The notes under the pieces are model-generated. The model was not told the DNA's origin and made no database searches. It worked only from the letters and a program-made list of their open reading frames with translations. DNA of 64,000 bases from Bathymodiolus brooksi thiotrophic gill symbiont (GTDB taxonomy: Bacteria; Pseudomonadota; Gammaproteobacteria; PS1; Pseudothioglobaceae), in NCBI RefSeq assembly GCF_903642095.1, contig NZ_CAHJWD020000056.1, forward strand, positions 17,484-81,483. The letters run 5' to 3'. This document shows positions 8,908 through 17,768 of this stretch, piece after piece; position 1 is the stretch's first letter, and each line of letters begins with the position of its first letter. The translations under genes and the position numbers were made by a program.

Positions 8908-9636
8908 TTATAAACTACATTGAATGGCTTCAAGTAGCCCTTCATCACAGGTTTTTATTGCCACTTTAATTTGATTAAAACCTATGGATTGTGCAAAAAC
9001 TTTAATGCGTTCGCTTAATACCACGAGTGGATAACGCTTAATTAAATTCAGTGCTTCTTTGTCAATTTGTTTAACTATAAACACCAGTGCAGAAAGATTT
9101 TCAACACTAGTAGCGGTAATAATGCCTTGATTACTCTGTAAAAACTTTAACAAGGAATCACGATGCAAAGGCGTGATGTTGCATGGCACACGCCGATAAA
9201 CTTCAATATATTCAACTTCATTATTTTTACTCAAACCTTCTTTAAGTGTTTCTCTACCACCTTCGCCTCGAAAAATCAAAACAGACTGATGATGCAACGC
9301 TTGTAATTCACTCATTGCCAATAAAGCCTCACTTGAAGCTTTTTGTGCTGGGAAGGCATCAACTTGAATACCTTGTTCTTCCAACTTTTTTGCAGTTGTA
9401 GCACCTACAGCAAAAACCTTAGTGGATTGATAATCTAACATTTTTAGAGTTTTTAACCCGTATTCAACCGCATTAGCACTGATAAAAATCAGTGCATCAT
9501 AATTCGCTTTAAGTGGCTTATTGTTAAGTGACTTAATCTCCAAAGTAGGGAATAACACTGGTTGATAACCCTGCTCACTGAGTAAAGTTTGCAATGATTG
9601 AACTTGCGACAGGGTGCGTGTTAACAATATACGCAA
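8908..9636 (-). CDS. hemD: Uroporphyrinogen-III synthase HemD
   Basis: Cyclises hydroxymethylbilane to uroporphyrinogen III, the precursor of heme, siroheme and cobalamin. The 242 residues carry the typical N-terminal start (RILLTRTLSQVQSLQTLL), the segment FISANAVEYGLKTL, VFAVGATTAKKLEEQGI and the C-terminal-half motif FRGEGGRETL. This highly variable family is recognised mostly by this pattern. It ends 3 bp from the DUF72-like gene upstream. Siroheme demand from DsrAB makes its presence near dsr reasonable, although hemC is not here. Confidence 0.88.
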   Translation of the reverse strand: MRILLTRTLSQVQSLQTLLSEQGYQPVLFPTLEIKSLNNKPLKANYDALIFISANAVEYGLKTLKMLDYQSTKVFAVGATTAKKLEEQGIQVDAFPAQKASSEALLAMSELQALHHQSVLIFRGEGGRETLKEGLSKNNEVEYIEVYRRVPCNITPLHRDSLLKFLQSNQGIITATSVENLSALVFIVKQIDKEALNLIKRYPLVVLSERIKVFAQSIGFNQIKVAIKTCDEGLLEAIQCSL

Positions 9637-9639
9637 GAC

Positions 9640-10239
9640 TTAGTATCCCAATAATTCAGAAATAATGCGAATTTTATCTAAAGTTTCACGCTCTGCAAAC
9701 TTACATATCAATATGGTTTTAGTATTCACGCTTTTAATGCTTTCAAGATAACACCGCATTTTCTGATCGTCCCATATTTCCGCAGTATACAACACTGGGT
9801 ATTTATTAAAACTAAGAAATAACTCTAATACTTCTACCTCTTTCAACTTTAATTTAAGCGCTTTAGAAGATTGAAAGCAAATCTTATAACCAGATAATAT
9901 ATCCATTATTGCTGCACTTGGTGTGTTAGTAACTTCACAGAATAAAATAAAATCATCTGCATAGTCTTGCACAATATTCAATAATTCTTTCAGTGTTTTT
10001 ACATCAGTTAATTGCGACTCTTCAACTGTTAACACTAGGATAAATTTTTCCTCTTCATCATCATCTTTTATATCTTCAAAGATTTGATCAAGATCTTCAT
10101 TTGTGTCAATCGCCAAAGAAAGTGCTTTAAAAGGGACGGCATAATAATCAAAGCGCCAATCTTCTGGTAAATCATCAGGATAAAAATCATCTTGCAAGCC
10201 CAGTCCACTACGACCAATTAAAAATTCTGTTTTGTTCAT
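9640..10239 (-). CDS. Short DUF72 (YecE)-like protein
   Basis: From the ATG at 10239 the protein has 199 residues. LIGRSGLGLQDDFYPDDLP followed by WRFDYYAVPF resembles the start of DUF72/YecE TIM-barrel proteins (GTSGW..FYP..L....L.YYA..F). The middle is acidic (DDDEEEK, about 70-76), and the protein is shorter than usual DUF72 members (about 240-280). An open frame continues upstream to 10662 but runs antisense through the antiporter gene and is rejected as coding. An AAGGGA ribosome-binding site precedes the chosen start. It sits 3 bp before hemD, so probably co-transcribed. Confidence 0.6.
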   Translation of the reverse strand: MNKTEFLIGRSGLGLQDDFYPDDLPEDWRFDYYAVPFKALSLAIDTNEDLDQIFEDIKDDDEEEKFILVLTVEESQLTDVKTLKELLNIVQDYADDFILFCEVTNTPSAAIMDILSGYKICFQSSKALKLKLKEVEVLELFLSFNKYPVLYTAEIWDDQKMRCYLESIKSVNTKTILICKFAERETLDKIRIISELLGY

Positions 10240-10288
10240 TTTGTTGAATATCCCTTTATAATAAGCAAAAAGTTTTTCTTTATTAATT

Positions 10289-11242
10289 ATGACCGATATT
10301 CTACTAGCAATTACTACTCTTTTAACAGGTTTTATACTTTTAATTTGGAGTGCAGACACATTTACCAATAATGGGGCGAAAATTGCCACTATTTTCAAAG
10401 TATCGCCTTTAGTAATTGGCTTGCTTATTTTTGGTTTTGGCACTTCTGCACCTGAGATGTTAGTGTCTGGTTTGGCGGCAATAGATGGGAAAACAGGGTT
10501 AAGCATTGGTAATGCCATTGGTTCTAATATTTTTAATATTGCCCTTGTGCTTGGCATTAGTGCAATTATTACCCCCATTGAAGTAAAAAGCGAGATTCTA
10601 AAAAAAGAATGGGTGTTTTTAATATTTGTTACAATTGTTACTGGTTTGCTATTATGGGACAAGCATCTTGGTATAGTTGATGGGTTAATTTTGGCATTCT
10701 TATTGGTTTTATTTTTAGCTTACACCTTAATAACTGCCAAAAATAAAAAGAATCACGAATTTGATGAACTAGAGCAAATAACCGATAAAGACCAAGTGGG
10801 TAAAACTTGGCTTATGCTTATCATTGGGCTGGTGGTGTTAGTTTCTAGTGCAAAAATGATTGTATGGGGTGGTGTAAAAATCGCACAAAATTTTGGTGTG
10901 TCAGATTTAATCATTGGCTTGAGTGTGATTGCACTCGGCACCAGTTTGCCTGAATTGGCTGTATCAATCAGCAGTGTTTTGAAAAAACAATATGAAATGG
11001 TAGTTGGCAATGTGATTGGTTCTAATCTGTTTAATACTGTGGCAGTGCTTGCTATTCCGGGGCTAATTCATCCATCTACCGTGGCAGATGGCGTTATTTA
11101 TAGAGATTATCCCGTGATGCTACTGCTCACTATTTTATTATTCATTGTCTCTTACAAATTTCATAAAAAACACATTATTAACCGCTTTGAGGGTGTGATT
11201 TTGGTCAGTGTATTCAGTATTTATATGTGGCAATTATTTTGA
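10289..11242 (+). CDS. CaCA-family Na+/Ca2+ antiporter (YrbG-like)
   Basis: Inner-membrane cation exchanger of 317 residues with about ten helices. The two inverted alpha repeats of the family are clear: GFGTSAPEMLVSG with GNAIGSNIFNIALVLG in the first half (about 50-95), and ALGTSLPELAVSI with GNVIGSNLFNTVAVL in the second (about 215-260). The acidic residues in the PE motifs bind the cation. It is followed by and overlaps tsaE. Whether it exchanges Ca2+ or another cation cannot be told. Confidence 0.9.
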   Translation: MTDILLAITTLLTGFILLIWSADTFTNNGAKIATIFKVSPLVIGLLIFGFGTSAPEMLVSGLAAIDGKTGLSIGNAIGSNIFNIALVLGISAIITPIEVKSEILKKEWVFLIFVTIVTGLLLWDKHLGIVDGLILAFLLVLFLAYTLITAKNKKNHEFDELEQITDKDQVGKTWLMLIIGLVVLVSSAKMIVWGGVKIAQNFGVSDLIIGLSVIALGTSLPELAVSISSVLKKQYEMVVGNVIGSNLFNTVAVLAIPGLIHPSTVADGVIYRDYPVMLLLTILLFIVSYKFHKKHIINRFEGVILVSVFSIYMWQLF

Positions 11243-11700
11243 ACATAACATTTCATAGTGAGGCTGAAATACAGCAATTTGCTCAAACCTTAGCACACAA
11301 TGTGCAAAATCTTAACCACGCTATTGTTATTTATTTAGAGGGTGATTTAGGTGCAGGAAAAACCACACTGGCGAGAAGCTTTATTCAAACTTTTGGCTTT
11401 CAACGCGTCAAAAGCCCCACTTATTCTTTGGTTGAAAGTTATCAAAACCAAGCCGTTAATATTCATCATTTTGATTGTTATCGCCTAAGCGACCCAGAAG
11501 AATTAGAATACATTGGTATCCGCGAATACTCAGAAGGTAACCATATTCAACTAATTGAATGGGCAGAATTAGGCAAAGGTATGATTGCTCCTGCCGATTT
11601 AATTATTCATATTAACGGTGAAGACAACAGCAGAACTTTAACACTCACACCACAGAATAACATCGGAAAAAAATTACTACAATTTTTGGAAACGGTATAA
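11227..11700 (+). CDS. tsaE: tRNA threonylcarbamoyladenosine biosynthesis ATPase TsaE
   Basis: P-loop ATPase of the TsaBDE complex that completes the t6A modification at tRNA position 37. It shows LEGDLGAGKTTLARSF (Walker A, about 38-53), SPTYSLVESY (about 63-72), FDCYRL and LIEWAE. The 157 residues match the family. The start is probably GTG at 11227 (overlapping the antiporter) or TTG at 11239; both keep the whole domain. Confidence 0.92.
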   Translation: MAIILNITFHSEAEIQQFAQTLAHNVQNLNHAIVIYLEGDLGAGKTTLARSFIQTFGFQRVKSPTYSLVESYQNQAVNIHHFDCYRLSDPEELEYIGIREYSEGNHIQLIEWAELGKGMIAPADLIIHINGEDNSRTLTLTPQNNIGKKLLQFLETV

Positions 11701-11710
11701 AACACCGTAA
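11691..11710. terminator. Weak hairpin between convergent tsaE and dsrR
   Basis: ACGGT and ACCGT form a 5-bp stem with a 7-base loop in the 12-bp gap and gene ends. T-runs are short on either side, so it may only partly terminate transcription. It is the only stem seen at the end of the dsr operon. Confidence 0.3.
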
Positions 11711-11712
11711 TT

Positions 11713-12045
11713 TCAAGACTTTTTAGGTGCAACGCTCTCTTCAGGTGGCTCATAATTTGGGTCATTTGGATTCATAAAAATAAACCCATAACCACCTTCG
11801 GTATCAATCTCATCAAAATCAACTACCATACCTTCTAACAATTCTTTTTGTGCATAGGTAAGCACATATTCAATACCATTTGATTCCAAGTGAATATCGG
11901 CATCTGAGCGTTCATCAAACCCCATTAAATATTGAAAACCTTGGTCTATTTTATCAACTGCAAAACGCATTAATAAACCTTGTGTATCAGGATTTTGAGT
12001 GGAAAGTCCGATTTCTTCAGCAGCGCGTTTGGTGATTGTAATCAT
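11713..12045 (-). CDS. dsrR: DsrR, cysteine-free A-type (IscA/HesB-fold) protein
   Basis: The 110-residue protein has the HesB/IscA fold pattern (TKRAAEEIGL, then LLMRFAVDK, GFDERSDAD, GGYGFIFMNPN) but contains no cysteine, so it cannot bind Fe-S like IscA. A cysteine-free A-type protein directly after dsrN is exactly DsrR of Allochromatium vinosum, reported to affect dsr expression post-transcriptionally. The start at 12045 is chosen because IscA-type proteins begin with this ITITKRA segment; a longer frame reaches into dsrN. It is the last gene of the operon here; dsrS is not seen next to it. Confidence 0.88.
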   Translation of the reverse strand: MITITKRAAEEIGLSTQNPDTQGLLMRFAVDKIDQGFQYLMGFDERSDADIHLESNGIEYVLTYAQKELLEGMVVDFDEIDTEGGYGFIFMNPNDPNYEPPEESVAPKKS

Positions 12046-12067
12046 AATTTTTAATGATGCAAGAGGT

Positions 12068-13432
12068 TTAGCCTCTTGCTGTCTTTTTCTCCTTAATAAA
12101 ATTGACAAACTGTATAACCCAATGATTGTTTCCTACACTTCTTAGATGGGTGTAGGTTGCTAATAGATTATGGATTAGAATTCCATCCTGCTTATTATCC
12201 ACACCCACACCGCGTAAAACCTTGTAGGCATAACGGGTTTTAGGGTTAATATTTTCGAGTTTAGAATAATGAAATTCATGTGCATAAATTGTTGGGGCGA
12301 CTTTGTTCCATGGGTGTTCATTGTTGGGTGTTAATTGCACATAGCCTCTACCAATCGGCTTAGGTGTCATTATTGTATCAGCTTGAATAACACCAACCAT
12401 TTTATGTGATTTCTCTTGATAAGTAATTTTTCGACTGAGATACATTAACCCGCCACATTCTGCATAAGTTGGTAAACCCTGTTGTATTGCTAATTTAATA
12501 TTATCAAGTAAGGCTTGGTTGGCACTCAATGCTTCAAGTTGCATTTCTGGAAAACCACCGCCGATAAACAGCCCATCACATTTGGGTAATTCTGCTGCTT
12601 TAAGTGTATCAAAATATACAATATTAACACCTAAAGATTGAAAGGCATCCAAATCATCTTGATAGTAAAAACCAAAAGCCTGATCTTTGGCAACGGCAAT
12701 CGTTAAATTAACAGAAGTTGTGATTGACGCAGGCGTGTTAGTTAGAGGGGGTTTATTGTGAAAAGATAAGATTTTACTTAAATCCACTTGGTCAGCAACT
12801 ATCTTGGCGACACCATTAATAAAAGTTTGCGAGTGAGTCGATTCATTTGCTGGCACAAGCCCCAAATGTCGCTCATCAATAACAAGGTCTTTGGAACGAC
12901 GAACCGCACCCACAACAGGAATATCTGTGTAATATTCAATAGCTTGAATAAGTTTTGACTCATGACGCTCGCCTGCCACCTTATTAAGAATAACGCCAGC
13001 AATATTAACATTAACATCAAAAGTCTGGTAACCCATTAATAAGGGGGCAATGCCCCGAGTAATGCCGTTGGCATCAATCACTAAAATAACACTGGTATTT
13101 AATAATTTCGCCATATCAGCATTGGCATCACCCCCTGCTACACTCATGCCATCATACAGCCCTTTATTGCCTTCAATAATAGCAATATCACTGTTTGCAC
13201 TTTGGTTTTCATACAATTGAATGATTTCATCATTCGTCATATTATAAAAATCTAAATTGTAACAAGCGTTACCACTGGCTTGAGTAAGCCACAAGGGATC
13301 AATATAATCAGGGCCTTTTTTGAACGCAACAACTTTAAGCGATTGTGCCTTAAATGCCGCACACAATCCTAGACTGACAACAGTCTTACCTGAAGATTTA
13401 TGAGCGGCAGAAAGGTAGATAGATGAGGGCAT
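12068..13432 (-). CDS. dsrN: DsrN, cobyrinic acid a,c-diamide synthase-like siroheme amidase
   Basis: Glutamine-dependent amidotransferase of the CobB/CbiA family that in dsr operons amidates siroheme to make the DsrAB prosthetic group. It shows the N-terminal P-loop-like SAAHKSSGKTVVSLGL (about 8-23), FKKGPDYIDP (about 37-46), IIEGNKGLYDG, and a C-terminal glutamine amidotransferase domain with the catalytic cysteine in YAECGGLMYLS (about 325) and HEFHYS near the end. Position between dsrP and dsrR supports DsrN over a cobalamin enzyme; no other cobalamin genes are nearby. Confidence 0.93.
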   Translation of the reverse strand: MPSSIYLSAAHKSSGKTVVSLGLCAAFKAQSLKVVAFKKGPDYIDPLWLTQASGNACYNLDFYNMTNDEIIQLYENQSANSDIAIIEGNKGLYDGMSVAGGDANADMAKLLNTSVILVIDANGITRGIAPLLMGYQTFDVNVNIAGVILNKVAGERHESKLIQAIEYYTDIPVVGAVRRSKDLVIDERHLGLVPANESTHSQTFINGVAKIVADQVDLSKILSFHNKPPLTNTPASITTSVNLTIAVAKDQAFGFYYQDDLDAFQSLGVNIVYFDTLKAAELPKCDGLFIGGGFPEMQLEALSANQALLDNIKLAIQQGLPTYAECGGLMYLSRKITYQEKSHKMVGVIQADTIMTPKPIGRGYVQLTPNNEHPWNKVAPTIYAHEFHYSKLENINPKTRYAYKVLRGVGVDNKQDGILIHNLLATYTHLRSVGNNHWVIQFVNFIKEKKTARG

Positions 13433-13445
13433 ACCTCATTATGGG

Positions 13446-14645
13446 TTAAATTTTATGATGTGGGTCTGCCACTTTGTCTGCTAGACTTTCAGGTAAGAAT
13501 GGCAAAAACTTTACTAAAAGAGTAACGACAACTAATGCCAACGCCAGACCGCCAACACCTAAGGCTATTTCAGGAAATGATGGTGTGTATACTACAATAT
13601 CGCCATAACCTTCTAAAATCTCTTTGCCTGGGAACATTTCTAATGGATAGGCTTGACCGCCAACAATTAACACATACATTTGAACAATGCCGCCAATAAT
13701 AACCAATATCGATGCCAAACCTAAAACAGAACGATTGCCTTTCACTGCTGGATGATAAATTAAGATAAGTGGCACAATCGATCCTAATATTATTTGCCCA
13801 TACCAAAATAAATTGGTGTAAATACTCCCATTAGCAAATAAAATCATTTCTACATTGTTGTTTTCAGCAAGATAAATATTACCAATATGAAACACAATCA
13901 CAAAATACAAAACGGCTGCCACAAATACACCAAGTAAGTTTCTTAGGCGATTTAAAATTACATCACCCAATGGACGATCGCCCCACTTGTAACTTGCTAT
14001 CAAAATTAAAATAAAGAAAGCCAAGCCAAAAGAAAACGACATAACGATAAATTTAGGTGCCATAATCATGGCATCATAAGTATGACGAGCAACCAATAAA
14101 CCAAAAATAGAACCTGTACCAGTAGTTAATACCAAACGCCAAATAAACGCCGCTATGCCAATTTTTCGACTAAATTTATTCATTCTGCGTTCAAACATCA
14201 TCCACAAATACACCGCAACAATGACAAAAAAACCATTATATAAAATAATATTCCAAGCAAAAATTGACTTAAAATTATACTCCGTCATTGCCACAATTAG
14301 ACGATCAGGGCGACCTAAATCAAGCACCAAAACCATTAAGCCACCTGCTAATAATGCCAACGACACCAAACCTGATAAGCGTGATAAAGGCTTATAAAGT
14401 TTATTTTGAAATACCGATGCAATAGAGGCAACATTAAGCGCACCTGAGGCGGCGATAATCAAAAATAAAGCGAATACATGTGGTATTCCCCATACAATAC
14501 GATTATTCATACCTGTCACATAATGACCGTGATGCTCCATAAAATACACACTGCCCAATGCAGTTAAAATAAGAACGCCTAGACCTGCAACAAGTGCATA
14601 AAAACCTAAACTTCTACCTTCTATTTGTTGATAACGAATGTTCAT
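13446..14645 (-). CDS. dsrP: DsrP, NrfD-like integral membrane subunit
   Basis: Quinone-interacting membrane subunit of the DsrMKJOP complex. The 399 residues form about ten hydrophobic helices in the NrfD/PsrC pattern, including GIPHVFALFLIIAASGALN (about 48-66), LDLGRPDRL (about 107-115) and FNYKS-type loops before WN. It lies 18 bp after dsrO and 13 bp before dsrN on the same strand. It likely exchanges electrons between the periplasmic DsrJO pair and the quinone pool. Confidence 0.93.
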   Translation of the reverse strand: MNIRYQQIEGRSLGFYALVAGLGVLILTALGSVYFMEHHGHYVTGMNNRIVWGIPHVFALFLIIAASGALNVASIASVFQNKLYKPLSRLSGLVSLALLAGGLMVLVLDLGRPDRLIVAMTEYNFKSIFAWNIILYNGFFVIVAVYLWMMFERRMNKFSRKIGIAAFIWRLVLTTGTGSIFGLLVARHTYDAMIMAPKFIVMSFSFGLAFFILILIASYKWGDRPLGDVILNRLRNLLGVFVAAVLYFVIVFHIGNIYLAENNNVEMILFANGSIYTNLFWYGQIILGSIVPLILIYHPAVKGNRSVLGLASILVIIGGIVQMYVLIVGGQAYPLEMFPGKEILEGYGDIVVYTPSFPEIALGVGGLALALVVVTLLVKFLPFLPESLADKVADPHHKI

Positions 14646-14663
14646 AATTACTCTTTAAGCCTT

Positions 14664-15392
14664 TTAAATTCCGCTATAGCGAACACCAGTATTCAGATTT
14701 AAATCTGCTCTGATTTGTGTAGATTGAATTTTCCTAAGTGTTTGATTAATCTTGCTATTGGCATCATACAAATCACCAAAAATAACGCCGTTGCTACTCA
14801 CTGCCTCAGCACAAGCAGGCATTTCGCCTTTATCAACACGATGAACACACATTGTGCAAGATTCAACTGTGCCTTTGCCACGAGGCATATGTTCTTTTTG
14901 ATTACTCAAATCTTCATGAACAAACGAGCGCGCATCGTAAGGGCAAGCCATCATACAATAGCGACAACCAATACATAAGTGCTTGTCCACCAACACAATG
15001 CCATCTTCACGCTTCATTGAGGCGTTAGTTGGGCAAACATCTACGCAAGGTGGATGTTCGCAGTGTTGACACATCATTGGTAGCATATCAATCTTACCAG
15101 TAACCTTGTCCTTTACTTTAATCTTCTTAATCCAGCTTGGTTTTTGATGACCAGTAGAATGTATTTCACTGCCCCAACCATTTTCTTCTTGACAAGCGTT
15201 AACCATATCATTAATATTCGACTCGGTCAGTTTGTTGGTGTCAACCAACATTCCCCAGCGTTTTTCGTTGGTTACTGGATTGTCATTAGCGGCAAATGTA
15301 GTGAGCGTAATGCCACTAGCAATCGTTGCTACACCCGCCGTAACAGCCGTTGTATTCTTAAGAAAATCACGGCGATTTAGTTCTTTATTCAT
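14664..15392 (-). CDS. dsrO: DsrO, periplasmic Tat-exported ferredoxin-like subunit
   Basis: Iron-sulfur electron carrier of DsrMKJOP. The 242-residue product starts at 15392 and has a twin-arginine signal (LNRRDFLKN, then a hydrophobic stretch ending in TFAAN). Cysteine clusters CQHCEHPPCVDVCP, CIGCRYCMMACP and CTMCVHR.....CAEA match NrfC/HybA-type proteins with multiple 4Fe-4S centres. Its ATG overlaps the dsrJ stop (ATGA), so translation is coupled. An upstream 13-residue extension lacks support because the Tat motif would then be internal. Confidence 0.94.
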   Translation of the reverse strand: MNKELNRRDFLKNTTAVTAGVATIASGITLTTFAANDNPVTNEKRWGMLVDTNKLTESNINDMVNACQEENGWGSEIHSTGHQKPSWIKKIKVKDKVTGKIDMLPMMCQHCEHPPCVDVCPTNASMKREDGIVLVDKHLCIGCRYCMMACPYDARSFVHEDLSNQKEHMPRGKGTVESCTMCVHRVDKGEMPACAEAVSSNGVIFGDLYDANSKINQTLRKIQSTQIRADLNLNTGVRYSGI

Positions 15393-15769
15393 AATCCCTC
15401 TTTTGGTGTGGTGCGATGACAAGAGAAACAATCTAAGCTTATGCCTACTTTTTGATGGCAGGTTGAGCAGAATTGATCCGGTGCATTAATGGGCACATAT
15501 TCATCATTCTTAGTAGAACTATGGCAATCAACACATCCTTTTAACGAATCACGCTGAGTGCGAACACCTTGGCGTAATGTCTGGTCGCGTCTATGCAATA
15601 AAAACTCAGGATGCATTTTTCTAATTTCATCAAGACTAGGGTGAATATCTTTACTTTTTCCCTCATCCTTTAGCTCAGTAGCTCTATCACCAAGGTTAGC
15701 ATGCTCATCATCATGCGCTAACACAGTGTTAAGCGATAGCGTTAGAAAAATAACTAATAAATGCTTCAT
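15389..15769 (-). CDS. dsrJ: DsrJ, periplasmic triheme cytochrome c
   Basis: Electron carrier of DsrMKJOP with three heme-binding motifs, CVDCH, CSTCH and CFSCH, in the C-terminal half of a 126-residue protein. An N-terminal signal or anchor (KHLLVIFLTLSLNTVLAH) exports it. I chose the ATG at 15769 because an AGAGA ribosome-binding site lies seven bases upstream; ATG at 15775 is possible. It overlaps dsrO by 4 bp and follows dsrL by 16 bp. Confidence 0.92.
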   Translation of the reverse strand: MKHLLVIFLTLSLNTVLAHDDEHANLGDRATELKDEGKSKDIHPSLDEIRKMHPEFLLHRRDQTLRQGVRTQRDSLKGCVDCHSSTKNDEYVPINAPDQFCSTCHQKVGISLDCFSCHRTTPKEGL

Positions 15770-15785
15770 AATCATTCTCTTTAAA

Positions 15786-17750
15786 TTACTCACCTAGTCC
15801 CATTTGAATATAGCCTGTTGGACATACATCTGCACAGATATGGCAACCAACACACTTGTTATAATCGGTATCAACATAACGACCGAGTGTTGCTTGATCT
15901 TTCTTAACCTTAAATACCGCATCTTGTGGACAATACATCACACAGTTATCACATTCAAAACACAAGCCACAAGACATACAACGCCCTGCTTCTTGTTGTG
16001 CCTCTTCTTCGCTATAACCAATTAAACGCTCGTCAAAGTTACCCAATACATTATCAACATTTACCAATTTATGCTTGCGTGCATTACGCTCTTCATTATC
16101 AAAGTGCCCTAAGAACAATTCTGTATGTGGAATGATTGATGCGAATGAACGGTCTTCATAGTTATGCACCGCATAACCTGCAGTGTCTGTTGCTTCACCA
16201 AATGCACCACCTTTTTCATAGTCTGAAGGCGCTAAATCCCACTCATTAAGTTTTGACATAAGGTCAAAATAATGAACGTCAACTTTGTTACGAGCTTTTT
16301 GACTACTACCTGAAAGATAATCACCAATACTCTCAGCAACAATACCTGCTTGACCAATCGCTGTTGTCAACAAGTGTGGGCGAACCACATCGCCACAAAC
16401 AAAGAAACCAGGTTTATTCGGCACTTGGAAATTTTTGTCGGCATCAATAAAACCATGCTCGTTGAAAAATGAATCATCCATACCTTCACCATCAACACCT
16501 TGTCCAATTGCAGGAACAATAAGCTCACATTCAACATCAAACTCAGAGCCTTCAATTGGCGTAGAACCGTCTTCTTCTAAGCGAACAAAACGCAATGCAA
16601 TTGCCCGACCTTCTGCATTTTTAATTACTTCTATCGGTTGTAATTGCCCTTGAATTTCAACACCTTCACGGTTCGCATCATCAATTTCTTCTTGTGCTGC
16701 TGGCATATTTTCAATTGTAGAGCGTGTTGTCAATAACACATCCGCACCTAAGCGCTTAGAAGTATCAACCACATCATGTGCAGTGTCATCAAAAATAACA
16801 CGCTCAGGACGGTCTTTATCAGCCGTATTTTCAATATTACCCAAACGACGCGCAACTGACACAACATCAATTGAGGTATCACCACCACCAATACAAATCA
16901 CTTTACCTGTAATATGCTTTAAACGGCCTTGGTTGTAGGCTTCAAGAAATGCAACGCCAGAAACACAATTCGTTGCATCACCACCGGGAATTGGCAACAT
17001 ACGACCACTCATTGCACCAATAGCAAACAATACTGCATCATAATCTTTTTCCAATTGTTCCATGGAAATATCCACACCCACTTTGGTGTTCATTTTAGTT
17101 TCGATACCCGTCTCAATAATGCGATCAATCTCATATTTCAATACATCGCGTGGCACACGATAGTCGGGAATACCATACATCATCATGCCGCCCAATTGTT
17201 CATACTTTTCAAATACGGTTACGCTATGACCTTGCTTGCGTAATTGCAATGCTGCAGATAAACCGCCACAACCACCGCCAATAATAGCCACTTTTTTACC
17301 AGTGTCTTTAGCATTAACTTCAAATTTATAACCTTCTTTTTGGGCATTATCACCAATAAATTGCTCTACTGCATTAATACCAACTGTGTCTTCAACTTCG
17401 TTACGATTACAGCCGTCTTCACAAGGTGCTGGACAAACTCTACCCATAATCGATGGAAATGGATTTGAATCTGTTGAACGACGAAAAGCATATTCCTGCC
17501 ATGATAAATCACCAGAAGGTTTTTCCATTCCACGAACAATATCTAACCAACCACGAATGTTATGACCAGAAGGGCAAGAGCCTTGACATGGTGGCGTTTG
17601 GCTCACATAAGTTGGACACTTATGTGAAGTGTCGTTTTGAAAAATCTTTTGGCTCCATGGCACTGTGCCTAATTCATCGCCCTCATCTTTAAACATTCTA
17701 AATGTGTGGTTATCACCTTTGTGAATTTGTCCGTATGGATTCTTTTGCAT
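15786..17750 (-). CDS. dsrL: DsrL, iron-sulfur flavoprotein NAD(P)H:acceptor oxidoreductase
   Basis: Cytoplasmic GltD-like flavoprotein that links DsrAB to NAD(P)H. An N-terminal cysteine region (PPCQGSCPSGHNIRGWL; CPAPCEDGC, about 50-115) precedes the FAD Rossmann motif GGGCGGLSAALQ (about 155) and the NAD(P) motif IGGGDTSIDV (about 290). The C-terminus carries a ferredoxin domain with CMSCGLCFECDNCVMYCP and CVGCHICADVCP (about 590-645). This ferredoxin extension separates DsrL from GltD. Its 654 residues match DsrL from sulfur oxidisers. It is between dsrK and dsrJ. Confidence 0.94.
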   Translation of the reverse strand: MQKNPYGQIHKGDNHTFRMFKDEGDELGTVPWSQKIFQNDTSHKCPTYVSQTPPCQGSCPSGHNIRGWLDIVRGMEKPSGDLSWQEYAFRRSTDSNPFPSIMGRVCPAPCEDGCNRNEVEDTVGINAVEQFIGDNAQKEGYKFEVNAKDTGKKVAIIGGGCGGLSAALQLRKQGHSVTVFEKYEQLGGMMMYGIPDYRVPRDVLKYEIDRIIETGIETKMNTKVGVDISMEQLEKDYDAVLFAIGAMSGRMLPIPGGDATNCVSGVAFLEAYNQGRLKHITGKVICIGGGDTSIDVVSVARRLGNIENTADKDRPERVIFDDTAHDVVDTSKRLGADVLLTTRSTIENMPAAQEEIDDANREGVEIQGQLQPIEVIKNAEGRAIALRFVRLEEDGSTPIEGSEFDVECELIVPAIGQGVDGEGMDDSFFNEHGFIDADKNFQVPNKPGFFVCGDVVRPHLLTTAIGQAGIVAESIGDYLSGSSQKARNKVDVHYFDLMSKLNEWDLAPSDYEKGGAFGEATDTAGYAVHNYEDRSFASIIPHTELFLGHFDNEERNARKHKLVNVDNVLGNFDERLIGYSEEEAQQEAGRCMSCGLCFECDNCVMYCPQDAVFKVKKDQATLGRYVDTDYNKCVGCHICADVCPTGYIQMGLGE

Positions 17751-17768
17751 ATCAAATCTCCTTATCTA

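Noticed and set aside
10240-10662. Open upstream extension of the DUF72-like gene
   Set aside because: It is antisense to the alpha-repeat region of the antiporter, shows no family-like sequence, and the ATG at 10239 has a good ribosome-binding site.
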